Under the pieces are notes generated by a model that made no database searches, was not told the origin of the DNA, and worked only from the letters and a program-made list of their open reading frames with translations. Below, in pieces: positions 50,508-60,139 of a stretch of DNA of 64,000 nt. This DNA comes from JAWXUC01 sp044432975 (GTDB lineage: Bacteria; Pseudomonadota; Alphaproteobacteria; RF32; CAG-239). Each line of letters begins with the position of its first letter. Position 1 is the first letter of the stretch. The DNA is taken from contig JAWXUC010000002.1 of the NCBI GenBank assembly GCA_044432975.1, forward strand, positions 1-64,000. Direction: 5' to 3'. Position numbers and translations under genes: made by a program.

Positions 50508-52260
50508 ACAACAAACCTAAAACATCTTCAACAATTTGACCTTTAGTCAAACCATATCTATTATATAAAAAGTCTAAAGACATTCTATCTGTAAATTCTT
50601 TAAATCCACCACGGCAAAGAACCTTCATGTTGCTATCTCCATAAAATCTAGCAATTTTTTCACCAAATCCACCATCTAAAACGCCATCTTCTAGTGTAAC
50701 AACAACTTTGTGATTTTCTTTTAAGCTTTCCAACAAATCTTCATCAAGAGAGCTTGCAAATTGTGGATTAATAAGAGTAGGGGTTAAACCTTCTACTTTT
50801 AATTTTTCACAAACTTCTTTACCCAAATGATAAAAATGCCCCAAACCAATAATCGCAACATCTTTACCTTTTTCATCTACTGAAAATTTATTAATATCAT
50901 CATAATTAGTCCTAACTTCTCCGCTTGCTTCAACAAAACCCAAAGGTTGACGAATAACAACAGGACCATCATTTTGATCAACAGCCCAATCAAGCATTGC
51001 CAAATATTCCTGCCTTGTTGTTGGTGCTAAAAATACAACATTTGGAATATTTGCAATCATAGCAATATCAAAAGAACCTTGATGAGTTTCTTCATTGCTA
51101 GAAATACCGTTCCAACTAATAACCATAACTGCAGAATTATTATTTAACGCCAAATCATGAGAAAGTTGATCACAAATTCTGAGTACAAAAGGAGAGTGTA
51201 TAAAAAACACAGGTTTACAACCACCTTTAGCTAACGCAGAAGACATTGCAATCGCATGCTCTTCCATAATACCAACATCAACAAAATTTTCACCCATAGT
51301 TTCTCTTACTTCTTTAGAGAACCCCATAGACGCAGGAGTGCCAGCATTAACAGCAACAACTGTTTTATCTTTTTTAATTTTTTCTAATAAATATTTTATT
51401 GTAACGCTATAAAAATTTTCAGACTTATCGTTAGCATTAACAAACACGCCTGTTTCTTTATCAAAAGGAGAATTTGCATGAAAAGCTTCTGGATTTTCTT
51501 CAGCAAATTTATAACCTTTTCCTTTTGTAGTAGAAACATGAACCACAACAGGAGTTTTACTATCTTTAACTTTGTTAAAAGTAGTAATTAAATCTTCAAC
51601 ATTATGTCCATCTGCAACATATTCATAATCCAAACCAATAGCTTTAAAAATATTATTTTGTGCAGTTCCATTTGTGTCTCTAAGTTCTTTTAAATTTTTA
51701 TATAAACCACCATGATTCTCTGCAATAGAGTATTTATTGTCATTAACAACTATAATTAAATTACTATTTAATTCAGATGCAAAGTTTAAGCCTTCAAGAG
51801 CTTCACCGCCACCAAGAGAACCATCTCCAACAATCGCAACGATATTACTGGTTTCTTTTTTCAAGTCTCTAGCTTTTGCCAAACCGCAAGCCAAACTAAT
51901 ACCTGTAGAGGTGTGTCCAATCTTAAAATGATCATGATCACTTTCTTCAGGTGCTGTATAACCAGAAACTATATCAAAATAATTCTCATCAAAATAACCA
52001 TGTTTACGTCCTGTAAGCATTTTATGAGTATAGCTTTGATGAGAAACATCAAAAACAAACTTATCAATAGGAGAGTTAAAAACATAATGCATTGCAATTG
52101 TTGTCTCAACCATTGCCAAATTTGGCCCAGTATGCCAACCAACTTGTGTAACCCTGTTTAAGATACCTTCACGAGCATCTGCTGCCAAAAGTTTAAGCTC
52201 TTCAACGTTCAGCTTCTTCATATCATCAGGAGAGCTAATAGAATCGATAATTTTACTCAT
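50506..52260 (-). CDS. dxs: 1-deoxy-D-xylulose-5-phosphate synthase-like ThDP enzyme
   Basis: A 584-residue transketolase-type protein. The first domain has GPNLAMVETTIAMHYVF, VSHQSYTHKMLTGR, GHTSTGIS and the ThDP motif GDGSLGGGEALEGLN...NDNKYSI; the second has GIMEEHAIAM with the catalytic Glu; a transketolase C-terminal domain follows. These match Dxs, which condenses pyruvate and glyceraldehyde-3-phosphate for isoprenoids and thiamine. It is about 40 residues shorter than standard Dxs, and its ThDP loop differs from the usual GDGAMTAGM, so it may be a divergent subgroup with another role. Confidence 0.75.
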   Translation of the reverse strand: MSKIIDSISSPDDMKKLNVEELKLLAADAREGILNRVTQVGWHTGPNLAMVETTIAMHYVFNSPIDKFVFDVSHQSYTHKMLTGRKHGYFDENYFDIVSGYTAPEESDHDHFKIGHTSTGISLACGLAKARDLKKETSNIVAIVGDGSLGGGEALEGLNFASELNSNLIIVVNDNKYSIAENHGGLYKNLKELRDTNGTAQNNIFKAIGLDYEYVADGHNVEDLITTFNKVKDSKTPVVVHVSTTKGKGYKFAEENPEAFHANSPFDKETGVFVNANDKSENFYSVTIKYLLEKIKKDKTVVAVNAGTPASMGFSKEVRETMGENFVDVGIMEEHAIAMSSALAKGGCKPVFFIHSPFVLRICDQLSHDLALNNNSAVMVISWNGISSNEETHQGSFDIAMIANIPNVVFLAPTTRQEYLAMLDWAVDQNDGPVVIRQPLGFVEASGEVRTNYDDINKFSVDEKGKDVAIIGLGHFYHLGKEVCEKLKVEGLTPTLINPQFASSLDEDLLESLKENHKVVVTLEDGVLDGGFGEKIARFYGDSNMKVLCRGGFKEFTDRMSLDFLYNRYGLTKGQIVEDVLGLL

Positions 52261-52357
52261 ATTTTTATTCCTTTTTATTAAACTTATTCAGATAATATAA
52301 TGTATTTTTATCAATTCAAGGGTTATTTTTAATAAAAATTATGCCAAAATAGACAAT

Positions 52358-52400
52358 TTGACAAAAAAGACTTGCAAAAGTATTTTTTATATGCTACATT
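52358..52400 (+). promoter_or_regulatory. Promoter(s) of the 906-residue repeat protein gene
   Basis: Two overlapping options: TTGACA (52358-52363)-N17-TATTTT (52381-52386), or TTGCAA (52372-52377)-N17-TACATT (52395-52400) with extended TGC. The second matches the TGCTA pattern of other promoters here. Confidence 0.5.
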
Positions 52401-52434
52401 ACCGCCAAATCAAGAAATAAAGTGGAGAAAATTT

Positions 52435-55155
52435 ATGGAACTTAACCAAGCAATTAAGTTAGTAAAATCAGGCGAGTTTAAAGAACTAGCCATTTTTGAC
52501 TTATGGGAACTTACATCTGTTTTAGAAGCATCTAACTCAACAGATGCTCAAATAGCCCTTCAAGAAGTAAATGGAGTTTATTCTCAATCTTATATGAAAG
52601 ATGAAAACAAAAACTTTGGAGAAATTGTAAAAACAAACATAAAAGCAATAGAAGCTTTAAATTACAACCCAATGTCAGATGTTGAAAATAAAGAAGTTCA
52701 AAGAATAAACAAAATTTTTAACAATATAGAAATAGAAAACACTCCTGATGCAGATTATGTTTCTCATCAAGACTTTAAAGATTTTATGATAGAAGTTTCA
52801 GATTTAGAAGCTCAAGAAGTTTTATTAAAAAACAAAAACTTTGCTCAATTAGATAAAACAGAACAAAAAAAGGCTTATAACAACGCTTTCTTTTCTTCAA
52901 TACAAGCAAACTTAGTTACTTTGGTTAGCAACACTTTTCGCCCTAAAAACTTGCAAGAGGCAAACGAGCTATCAAAAGAAGCTATGTCTGGCTTAGTAAA
53001 TGCCAACAAAAAATTCAAAGTTACAAATACAAACGCTATTGCTATTATTAACAATGCTTATAAAAGAACAAAAACCTTTGCAGATAACTTAGCTAAAAAA
53101 ACAGGCATTTCTTGGTTGGCCCAAAAGGTTAAAGCTTTTGATAAAAAAGCTTCAGAAAAATTCCCAACATCATGGGGATTATTAAAAACATTTGGCACAT
53201 CTTATGGTGCAATGGTATTTGGTGGTCCCGTTGGTATTGCAGCTTTAAGTGGATACAATTTATACAAAACAACCAAAGCTATAAATAAAGAAGCTCAAGC
53301 CAACAATAAAAACTTCTTCCAACAAGTATTTAGCAAACCAAGTACTGCAATTTCATTTAGTATTGCAATTGCAGGTACAGCATTAACAGGTTATTCTGCA
53401 TTTTCATCTGGCTTTAACTATGGTTTAATAGAAAAAGCTTTTGATGGTAAAGCTATAGAAGGAGTTAAAACTTTAGGAGCTAATTTAAGCACATTTAACT
53501 TTGATGCATTAAAAAACACAGATTTTTGGAAAAGAACTGCAGTAATGTCTTCAGGTTCATTAGCTGTTATTTCAGAAGAAGTTTATGGAGCATTAAATAC
53601 TAAAGATAAAAAAGAAAGAAAAGCTAGATGGAAAAAAGTACAAGCTGTTGCCTTAACATCTATAGCAGGTATTGGACTTGGTGCAACAACAAACGCCTTA
53701 ATGTCAGAAGCAACCGTTGCTACAAATACAGACACAAATACAGATATTAATACAGACACAAAGCAACCTGCAACCCCAGAACCTGTTGCAACAACTGAAT
53801 TAAATACAGAAAGAAAATTCAACTTCTTCGATAAATTTATTTCTGGAGATAATAATAACAATTCTCAAGAATTCAAAGTTGTTGCAGATAACACTCAAGA
53901 TACAACTCAAACCACAGAACCTGTTGCAACAACTGAATTAAATACAGAAAGAAAATTCAGCTTCTTCGATAAATTTATTTCTGGAGATAATAATAACAAT
54001 TCTCAAGAATTCAAAATTGTTGCAGATGATGTTCAAAATACAAATCAAACATCAGATGTTGTTACAACAGAAGCATCTCAAGATGTTTCAGATTTCATTA
54101 AAGACACACACAGAAGCTATAGTGCAGATGAATTTAGAGACAGCCATAGAATTATGAACATGTGGGTTGAAAAAGACAACTTAAACTCTGTAATAAGCAA
54201 CTTGCAAGAAGCCGGCTTAACAGAAGCTGAAGCATATAGATATGCTCACAATGCAGCTATTTGTGGTTCTCAAACAACAGATAGCATTTCACAAGCAGCT
54301 CCTAGTTATGAAGGCGAATTTGATGCAAGCAGACAAACTTGTGGCAGAACAGCTTCTAACGGATATCACACATTATGGGGTGGCAAAGCCCTTGTTGATG
54401 CTGGTTTAACATTAGATGCCAGAAACACATTAGCAGGATCTGTTAACTTCCATACAGGTGAGGTTATTATCTCTCAAGAAGCTATGACAGCTTTTAGAGA
54501 CTTTGACGCCAGATTAATTGACAATGGTGTTATTGACACAGGCGCATTAGTTAATGCCAACGCAAGTGATTGCAACCATTTATCAGGAAACACTCGTATA
54601 AATGAACATGGTCAATCTGTTTTAGGCAGCAATGGTGGAAACCGTTTTTCATCTTATGCCACAACAGATGTTAAACCAACACCAGTAGCAACTCCAGAAC
54701 CTGTTATAGTTCCTGAAAAAGTTGTTGAACCAGTTGTAATACCAAAGCCAATAATTAATGAGCCAATTGTTTTTCCAGAAAGACTTGTAATTCCAGAACC
54801 TATTATAATTCCAGATCCTGTTGTTGCTCCAGAACCTATTATAACTCCAGATCCTGTAGTTGAACCAAGAGCTAACAGCGGACACTATGACAACTATGAA
54901 GATTTGTTAAGACAAGTAGGCATAGATCCCGCAACAGAAACTCCACTTGATTCAACAGAATTAAAAGATATCTTAAATTCAAATGGTGGACACTCAAGTG
55001 ATTTGAACTCATTAAATTCTACAGAAAACACTCAATCAAATCATTATGATAGCAAACAAGATTTGTTAGAACAAATGAACATAGAGCCTGCTGAAGAAGA
55101 AAAACCATTAACAGCAAGACAATTAAGAAGAATGTTAAGACAATCTTCAAGATAA
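52435..55155 (+). CDS. Large hypothetical protein with membrane segment and repeats
   Basis: A 906-residue protein of unknown family. Residues 1-245 are helical and charged. Residues 250-420 hold three glycine-rich hydrophobic stretches (GAMVFGGPVGIAALSGY, AISFSIAIAGTALTGY, VQAVALTSIAGIGLGA) that may cross the membrane. Next are two 46-residue tandem repeats starting PVATTELNTERKF (138-bp period, DNA almost identical from 53781 and 53919). A Cys-containing domain (about 560-740) follows, then a PEPI/PDPV-type proline-rich spacer and two similar NHYD/GHYD-containing end units. The start chosen is the ATG behind GGAG; a 21-codon extension is unlikely. Confidence 0.65.
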   Translation: MELNQAIKLVKSGEFKELAIFDLWELTSVLEASNSTDAQIALQEVNGVYSQSYMKDENKNFGEIVKTNIKAIEALNYNPMSDVENKEVQRINKIFNNIEIENTPDADYVSHQDFKDFMIEVSDLEAQEVLLKNKNFAQLDKTEQKKAYNNAFFSSIQANLVTLVSNTFRPKNLQEANELSKEAMSGLVNANKKFKVTNTNAIAIINNAYKRTKTFADNLAKKTGISWLAQKVKAFDKKASEKFPTSWGLLKTFGTSYGAMVFGGPVGIAALSGYNLYKTTKAINKEAQANNKNFFQQVFSKPSTAISFSIAIAGTALTGYSAFSSGFNYGLIEKAFDGKAIEGVKTLGANLSTFNFDALKNTDFWKRTAVMSSGSLAVISEEVYGALNTKDKKERKARWKKVQAVALTSIAGIGLGATTNALMSEATVATNTDTNTDINTDTKQPATPEPVATTELNTERKFNFFDKFISGDNNNNSQEFKVVADNTQDTTQTTEPVATTELNTERKFSFFDKFISGDNNNNSQEFKIVADDVQNTNQTSDVVTTEASQDVSDFIKDTHRSYSADEFRDSHRIMNMWVEKDNLNSVISNLQEAGLTEAEAYRYAHNAAICGSQTTDSISQAAPSYEGEFDASRQTCGRTASNGYHTLWGGKALVDAGLTLDARNTLAGSVNFHTGEVIISQEAMTAFRDFDARLIDNGVIDTGALVNANASDCNHLSGNTRINEHGQSVLGSNGGNRFSSYATTDVKPTPVATPEPVIVPEKVVEPVVIPKPIINEPIVFPERLVIPEPIIIPDPVVAPEPIITPDPVVEPRANSGHYDNYEDLLRQVGIDPATETPLDSTELKDILNSNGGHSSDLNSLNSTENTQSNHYDSKQDLLEQMNIEPAEEEKPLTARQLRRMLRQSSR
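53781..54029 (+). repeat. Two 138-bp-period tandem repeats inside the 52435 gene
   Basis: About 110 bases of each unit (from 53781 and from 53919) are nearly identical, in frame, and encode 46-residue units; the remaining bases differ more. Confidence 0.85.
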
Positions 55156-55159
55156 CAAA

Positions 55160-55185
55160 GTAGGGGACGCATTTTTCTGCGCCCC
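55160..55185. repeat. TGTAGGG-type palindrome (copy I)
   Basis: GTAGGGGACGCATTTTTCTGCGCCCC, with a weaker stem than other copies, right after the repeat-protein stop. Confidence 0.55.
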
Positions 55186-55202
55186 TTATTACTATAGCTA
55201 TA

Positions 55203-55397
55203 CCAAACGTCATTGCGAGCGAAGCGTGGCAATCCAGTTAAACAATACATTCGTATAAAAAAACAGGTGTTTTTTTTTACACTTTTCAATGTAGAACGGG
55301 GCCGGGGGCGACGTTTCGCCCTTGCTCCCGCCTCAAAGCACTACAAAAGGAGGCACCCCAAACGTCATTGCGAGCGAAGCGTGGCAATCCAGTTAAA
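55203..55397. repeat. Two identical 40-bp repeats with GTCATTGCGAGCGAAGC core
   Basis: The 40 bases at 55203-55242 and 55358-55397 are identical and in direct orientation. Both contain the GCGAGCGAAGCG core and end GGCAATCCAGTTAAA. A GC-rich segment (55295-55330) lies between them. The same word begins again at the right edge (63990-64000). Short ORFs here come from the repeats. Confidence 0.85.
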
Positions 55398-55406
55398 TAA
55401 CAAAAC

Positions 55407-56510
55407 TTACACATTAAATAAGAAATGCATTATATCGCCATCTTTAACGACATATTCTTTTCCTTCAGAACGCAACTTACCTTTTTCTTTACAAGCTTGT
55501 TCAGAGCCAAGCTCAACCAAATCTTCATAAGCAATCGTTTCTGCCCTAATAAATCCGCGTTCAAAATCAGAGTGAATAACACCAGCGCATTGCGGAGCCT
55601 TAAAGCCATCTAAAAATGTCCAAGCACGCACTTCGATATCACCAACAGTAAAATATGTCTTTAAGCCTAAAAGAGCATATCCCGCTTTAATAATTTTAGA
55701 AAGTCCAGTTTCTGTTAAATCCAACTCTGCCAAAAACATTTCTTTATCTTCTTTATCTAAAAGGGCAATTTCAGATTCTATTGCAGCAGAAATAACAACA
55801 GCTTTTGCACCTTCAGCCTCTGCTTTTTCAAAAACTTTTGCGGAGAATGCATTTCCGTCTTTAGCACTAGCTTCATCAACATTACAAACATATAACACAG
55901 GTTTTCCTGTTAAAAGAGCCAGTTGTTTATATATTTTCAACGCATCTTTATCTGTAGGCATTACCACTCTAGCTGGTTTTCCTTCTTGAAGCGCCTTTAA
56001 TACGGGTTCAATAACCTCGCATTTTGCCTGAGCTTCTTTATCTTGCCCAGCTTTTGCCTTTTTTTGAGCTTGATTATATTGTTTTTCTAAGCTTTCTAAG
56101 TCTGCAATCATCAACTCTGTCTCAACAATTTCGGCATCTCTGATTGGGTCAACTGATCCTTCAACGTGAGTGATGTTACCGTCTTCAAAGCAACGAAGAA
56201 CATGAATAATTGCATCTGTCTCTCTGATGTTTGCCAAAAACTGATTACCCAAACCTTCGCCTTTTGAAGCGCCTTTAACAAGCCCTGCAATATCAACAAA
56301 CTCTAGCTGAGTAGGGACAGTTTGTTTAGGTTTCACAAGTTTTGTAAGCATATCAAGACGTTCATCAGGCACCAAAACAGAACCAGAATTAGGCTCGATA
56401 GTACAAAACGGATAATTTGCTGCCTGAGCAGAAATAGTTTGAGTTAAAGCATTAAAAAGTGTTGATTTTCCAACATTTGGAAGTCCAACAATACCACAAT
56501 TAAATCCCAT
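55407..56510 (-). CDS. ychF: Redox-regulated ATPase YchF
   Basis: A 367-residue Obg-family P-loop protein. It has G1 in GLPNVGKSTLFNAL near the start, DIAGLVKGAS as G3, and NVDE in place of NKxD, the change that makes YchF prefer ATP over GTP. The C-terminal TGS domain (about 285-367) ends YVVKDGDIMHFLFNV. Length is normal. YchF binds ribosomes and affects stress responses. It is transcribed alone on the minus strand. Confidence 0.96.
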   Translation of the reverse strand: MGFNCGIVGLPNVGKSTLFNALTQTISAQAANYPFCTIEPNSGSVLVPDERLDMLTKLVKPKQTVPTQLEFVDIAGLVKGASKGEGLGNQFLANIRETDAIIHVLRCFEDGNITHVEGSVDPIRDAEIVETELMIADLESLEKQYNQAQKKAKAGQDKEAQAKCEVIEPVLKALQEGKPARVVMPTDKDALKIYKQLALLTGKPVLYVCNVDEASAKDGNAFSAKVFEKAEAEGAKAVVISAAIESEIALLDKEDKEMFLAELDLTETGLSKIIKAGYALLGLKTYFTVGDIEVRAWTFLDGFKAPQCAGVIHSDFERGFIRAETIAYEDLVELGSEQACKEKGKLRSEGKEYVVKDGDIMHFLFNV

Positions 56511-56577
56511 GAATTTATTCCTTATATTTTAGTTTAAGCTGAAATTAATATAATTATATATAACTGTCAATAAACAT

Positions 56578-56605
56578 TTGACATTTTCATTTCATCGGAT
56601 AATCT
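56578..56605 (+). promoter_or_regulatory. Promoter of the polysaccharide gene cluster
   Basis: TTGACA (56578-56583), 16-bp spacer, TAATCT (56600-56605); the first gene starts 29 bp later behind AAGGA. Confidence 0.55.
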
Positions 56606-56633
56606 TATAAAAAATATTTTTTAAGGATAAAAA

Positions 56634-57071
56634 ATGAAAACATATTATATCGTTAGTGGTGGCTTTGACCCAATCCATGAAGGGCACATAGCCATGATAT
56701 TAGAGTCGGCTCAAAAATCAGATGGTGTTATTGTGTTGGTTAACTCCGATGATTGGCTAGCTCGCAAAAAAGGAAAAGGTTTTCAAACATACAAGACCAG
56801 AAGTTGTATCTGTTCTGCCTTAAAAGGTGTTATTGATGTTATAGATTTTGATGATTTTGACAATTCAGCCTCTGATGGCATAAGAAAGGCAAGAGAAAAA
56901 TATCCTGATGCCAAATTAGTTTTTGCCAACGGTGGCGATAGAGGCAAAGACAATATCAGAGAAGATGATGTTTGCAAAGAATGTAATGTATCTTTAGAAT
57001 TTGGTGTTGGCGGAGATTTCAAAGCCAATTCATCATCTTGGATATTAAAAGAATGGTACAAGGAAGACTAA
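56634..57071 (+). CDS. Cytidylyltransferase-like nucleotidyltransferase
   Basis: A 145-residue enzyme of the HxGH nucleotidyltransferase class. The start runs YYIVSGGFDPIHEGHIAMI (HEGH). It has VNSDDWLARKKGK after the second strand and ANGGDRGKDN near residue 105. It would activate a sugar phosphate or polyol phosphate with CTP or ATP, as RfaE-C or glycerol-phosphate cytidylyltransferase do. Its stop overlaps the glycosyltransferase ATG (TAATG), so it probably supplies a nucleotide-activated precursor for this cluster. Confidence 0.8.
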   Translation: MKTYYIVSGGFDPIHEGHIAMILESAQKSDGVIVLVNSDDWLARKKGKGFQTYKTRSCICSALKGVIDVIDFDDFDNSASDGIRKAREKYPDAKLVFANGGDRGKDNIREDDVCKECNVSLEFGVGGDFKANSSSWILKEWYKED

Positions 57072-58273
57072 TGCCTATAAAACTACTTTTTGACATGGAA
57101 CAATTATCAATAGCTGGCACCAAAGGTACTGGTGTCGTTAGGATTGCAAAAGAATTGCTTTTTAAATTAGCTAACAATCCAGATATTGACTTATATCCTC
57201 TTGTTACCACAAAACGTGGCGATGTTATAAAATATTTAGAATATGCAAATTTGACTAATTTAAAAGACAAGATTGTCTATATGACAAAGCTAAAAAACAC
57301 TACAAAATCTACAAGTATCAAAAAAAGAATAAAGTCAAAAATCAGTAGCTTTATAAACTTTAATAAATACAACAAACAATTATCAAATTTTGATGCTTAT
57401 TTTTCTATTTTCAGTCCAATTTCGCCAATTGTTTATAAAAGCAATATAAAAACTTATATGTTTATACATGATTTAATTCCTATTTTTCATCCAGAATTTT
57501 GCGATGCAAAATTTGTAACTAAATATACATCTAGGATGAAAGATATTGATGCAGACACAATCTTTTGCAATTCAGAATATACCAAGCAAGATTTATTAAA
57601 ATTTCGCCCAGATTTAATTTCAAAAAACATAGACGTTGCTTATTTGGCTGCAGATGAGAAGTTTCAGCCAATTACAGATGTTAAAACCTTAAAAAATGTA
57701 AAAGAAAAATATAATATAAAAACCGATAAATATTTTTTAGGTGTTTCTGAGCTTTCAACCAGAAAAAACTTTATACACCTATTGCAATCATACATTAACT
57801 TTTTAAGAAAAACAAAAGCAGAAGATATCTCTTTGGTTTTGGTAGGGCCAATCAGAAAAGGCTTTAAAGATATAACAAAAGCTATTAATAACTTTGAAGA
57901 ATACAAAGAAAAAATAATTTGCACAGGCTTTGCCGATGACCAAGACATGGCACCTTTATATTCAGGAGCTTTAGCCTTTTGTTACCCAAGCTTATATGAA
58001 GGTTTTGGCTTACCAATATTAGAAGCAATGCAATGCGAAACACCTGTTATCTCTGCAGACAACAGCTCTCTACCTGAAGTAGGCGGCGATGCAGTTATCT
58101 ATATAACAGGAAAAGACGAAGAAGAAACCTCAACCAAACTAACAGAAATCTACACCAACAAAAACTTAAGAGAAAACCTATCAAAAAAATCCCAAACCCA
58201 ATCCCAAAACTTCAGCTGGGATAAATTCAACAATCAAATTTGTAATGTTATGATAAAGGAAATAAAAAAATGA
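57071..58273 (+). CDS. GT-B glycosyltransferase (family 4-like)
   Basis: A 400-residue glycosyltransferase. The C-terminal half has GVSELSTRKN, LVLVGPIRKG, CTGFADDQDMAPLYSGA and YEGFGLPILEAMQC, the donor-binding E-x7-E-like motif of GT4 enzymes; SSLPEVGGDA follows. The N-terminal half is the acceptor domain. The start MPIKLLFD overlaps the upstream stop. No transmembrane segment is seen. It adds a sugar in a surface glycan. Its end overlaps the next ATG by 4 bases. Confidence 0.9.
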   Translation: MPIKLLFDMEQLSIAGTKGTGVVRIAKELLFKLANNPDIDLYPLVTTKRGDVIKYLEYANLTNLKDKIVYMTKLKNTTKSTSIKKRIKSKISSFINFNKYNKQLSNFDAYFSIFSPISPIVYKSNIKTYMFIHDLIPIFHPEFCDAKFVTKYTSRMKDIDADTIFCNSEYTKQDLLKFRPDLISKNIDVAYLAADEKFQPITDVKTLKNVKEKYNIKTDKYFLGVSELSTRKNFIHLLQSYINFLRKTKAEDISLVLVGPIRKGFKDITKAINNFEEYKEKIICTGFADDQDMAPLYSGALAFCYPSLYEGFGLPILEAMQCETPVISADNSSLPEVGGDAVIYITGKDEEETSTKLTEIYTNKNLRENLSKKSQTQSQNFSWDKFNNQICNVMIKEIKK

Positions 58274-59247
58274 AAACACCAATTTTATTTTTAACATGGA
58301 TAAGACCAGATGTTACAGCAGAAGTTTTTTCTCAAATCAGAAAAGCAAAACCTGAAAGACTATATATTGCACAAGATGGACCGAGGTGCGAAGAAGAAAG
58401 AACTTTAATGATGCAAACAAGAGATGTTATTAAAGTTGATTGGGATTGTGAAGTTAAATACCTTCATAGAGAAGAAAATTTAGGCTGCAAAAGAGGTGTT
58501 AGTGAAGCTATAACATGGTTTTTTGAACAAGAAGAAATGGGAATTATTTTAGAAGATGATTGCTATCCCGACATGTCATTTTTTCCATTTTGCGAAGAAC
58601 TTTTAGAAAAATATAAAGATGATACAAGAGTTATGCATATTTGTGGAAGACCAGATATAAAATATTTCAACAAAAGAGATATTAGTGAACGCAGTTATTA
58701 TTATACTAAAATATTAGGTTGCTGGGGTTGGGCTTCATGGCGAAGAGCTTGGCAATATTTTGATATAAATATGTCAAATTTTAATGATTTTGTAAAAGAG
58801 AGTGCTATTGATAAGTTTTTACCTTGCGATCCAAATATAAATCGTTATTTGGAAATATTTAAATCACATTCCACTGGAAAAGAAAAAGGCTGGGCATGGA
58901 TTTATGCTTATAGCTTACTTTGTCAAAATGCTTTATGTATAAGATCCTCTAAAGTTTTAATTAACAACATAGGTGTAAACCATGAAATTTCAACACATAA
59001 ACATTCAGGTGCTGCTGACGTTATTTACAAAAAAGAAGTTGCAGAATTTCCTTTAATTCACCCAAATTTCATGGTTGCTGAAAATTACATCAACCAAAAA
59101 GAACTAAATAAAAAAACTTTATTAAAAAAAGAGGTGTTATCAAATGGACGGGTTAAATTTTATTTATTTGGTAAAAGGATTTACTCATACAAAACAAAAA
59201 ACACTAAAATATTAAATCAAAAAATAGAGCTTATTAATTTAGATTAA
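58270..59247 (+). CDS. GT-A-type glycosyltransferase
   Basis: A 325-residue protein with a GT2-like fold. It has TWIRPDVTAEVF at the start, AQDGPR, ENLGCKRGVSEAI, and the metal-binding MGIILEDDCYP near residue 97. CWGWASWRRAW is a feature of the HlpA-like glycosyltransferase group. Near the end lies LSNGRVKFYLFGKRIYSYK, a version of a motif found in the next three proteins. Its start overlaps the previous gene (ATGA). Confidence 0.83.
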   Translation: MKTPILFLTWIRPDVTAEVFSQIRKAKPERLYIAQDGPRCEEERTLMMQTRDVIKVDWDCEVKYLHREENLGCKRGVSEAITWFFEQEEMGIILEDDCYPDMSFFPFCEELLEKYKDDTRVMHICGRPDIKYFNKRDISERSYYYTKILGCWGWASWRRAWQYFDINMSNFNDFVKESAIDKFLPCDPNINRYLEIFKSHSTGKEKGWAWIYAYSLLCQNALCIRSSKVLINNIGVNHEISTHKHSGAADVIYKKEVAEFPLIHPNFMVAENYINQKELNKKTLLKKEVLSNGRVKFYLFGKRIYSYKTKNTKILNQKIELINLD

Positions 59248-59260
59248 TAAAGGAAGTAAA

Positions 59261-60139
59261 ATGTTAGACAATAAAAAAATTATAGTTTCTTTAACATCAT
59301 ATCCAGCAAGAATAAAAACAGTGCACAAAACAATAGAAACACTACTTGCACAGTCTCAAAAAGCAGATATGATTATATTAAACTTAGGAGAAGATAAATT
59401 TATCAATAAAGAAGATGATTTACCTTCAGAATTGGTTAAATTAACAACACAAGGATTAACTATTAATTGGTGTAAGGATATTGGACCTTTTACAAAATTA
59501 ATTCCAACATTAAAAAAATATCCTAAAGCTGTTATAATAACAGCTGATGATGATATTCTTTATAATAAAAACTGGTTAAAAAAATTATACAACTCTTACT
59601 TAAAAGAACCTAATTTAATTCATTGTCATAGAGCACATCTTGTATTATTTGACAAACAAAATAATATTAGACCTTATCAAGAATGGACACATGAACAAAC
59701 AAAAAGCTCAACATCTTTTAATAATTTTTTAACAGGCGTTGGCGGAGTTTTATATCCTCCAAACTGTTTTTATAAAGATATTTTTAAAGAAGATATTTTT
59801 ATGCAACTAACCCCAAATGCTGATGATATTTGGTTTTGGGCTATGGCACTTTTAAATGACACAAAAATAAAAATAATTAAAAATAAAATCATAAAATTAA
59901 AATACATCAAAAATTCACAAAAAATATCCTTATACCACCAAAACCTATTGCAAAACAAAAATGACGCTAAACTACAAGCTGTAATTAATTATTACCCCCA
60001 AATAAAAGATAAACTAGAGATAATAACAAAAGTTAATAAGAAAATAAAACTTTTCAAAAAAGAAAAATCACCAAACGGTGGGGGAGTATTTTATTTATTC
60101 GGAATAAAAATTTTAAGCTATAAAAAAAGGGGAAACTAA
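59261..60139 (+). CDS. Glycosyltransferase-like protein with C-terminal FGIKILSYK motif
   Basis: A 292-residue protein with VSLTSYPARIKTVHKTIETLL at the start and a metal-binding ITADDDILYNKNWL near residue 107, as in GT-A enzymes; GVGGVLYPP and NADDIWFWAMAL follow. It resembles uncharacterised polysaccharide-cluster glycosyltransferases. The last 30 residues are KSPNGGGVFYLFGIKILSYK plus a basic end. The next gene starts directly after its stop. Confidence 0.75.
   Translation: MLDNKKIIVSLTSYPARIKTVHKTIETLLAQSQKADMIILNLGEDKFINKEDDLPSELVKLTTQGLTINWCKDIGPFTKLIPTLKKYPKAVIITADDDILYNKNWLKKLYNSYLKEPNLIHCHRAHLVLFDKQNNIRPYQEWTHEQTKSSTSFNNFLTGVGGVLYPPNCFYKDIFKEDIFMQLTPNADDIWFWAMALLNDTKIKIIKNKIIKLKYIKNSQKISLYHQNLLQNKNDAKLQAVINYYPQIKDKLEIITKVNKKIKLFKKEKSPNGGGVFYLFGIKILSYKKRGN

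Noticed and set aside
53781..54029. CRISPR-like repeats
   Set aside because: Only two units, in frame inside a coding region, with no spacers; no CRISPR array was seen anywhere in the window.
55213..55530. ORFs over the 40-bp repeats (plus and minus strand)
   Set aside because: Their sequence is a translation of the dispersed repeats and of the ychF antisense strand; no family resemblance.
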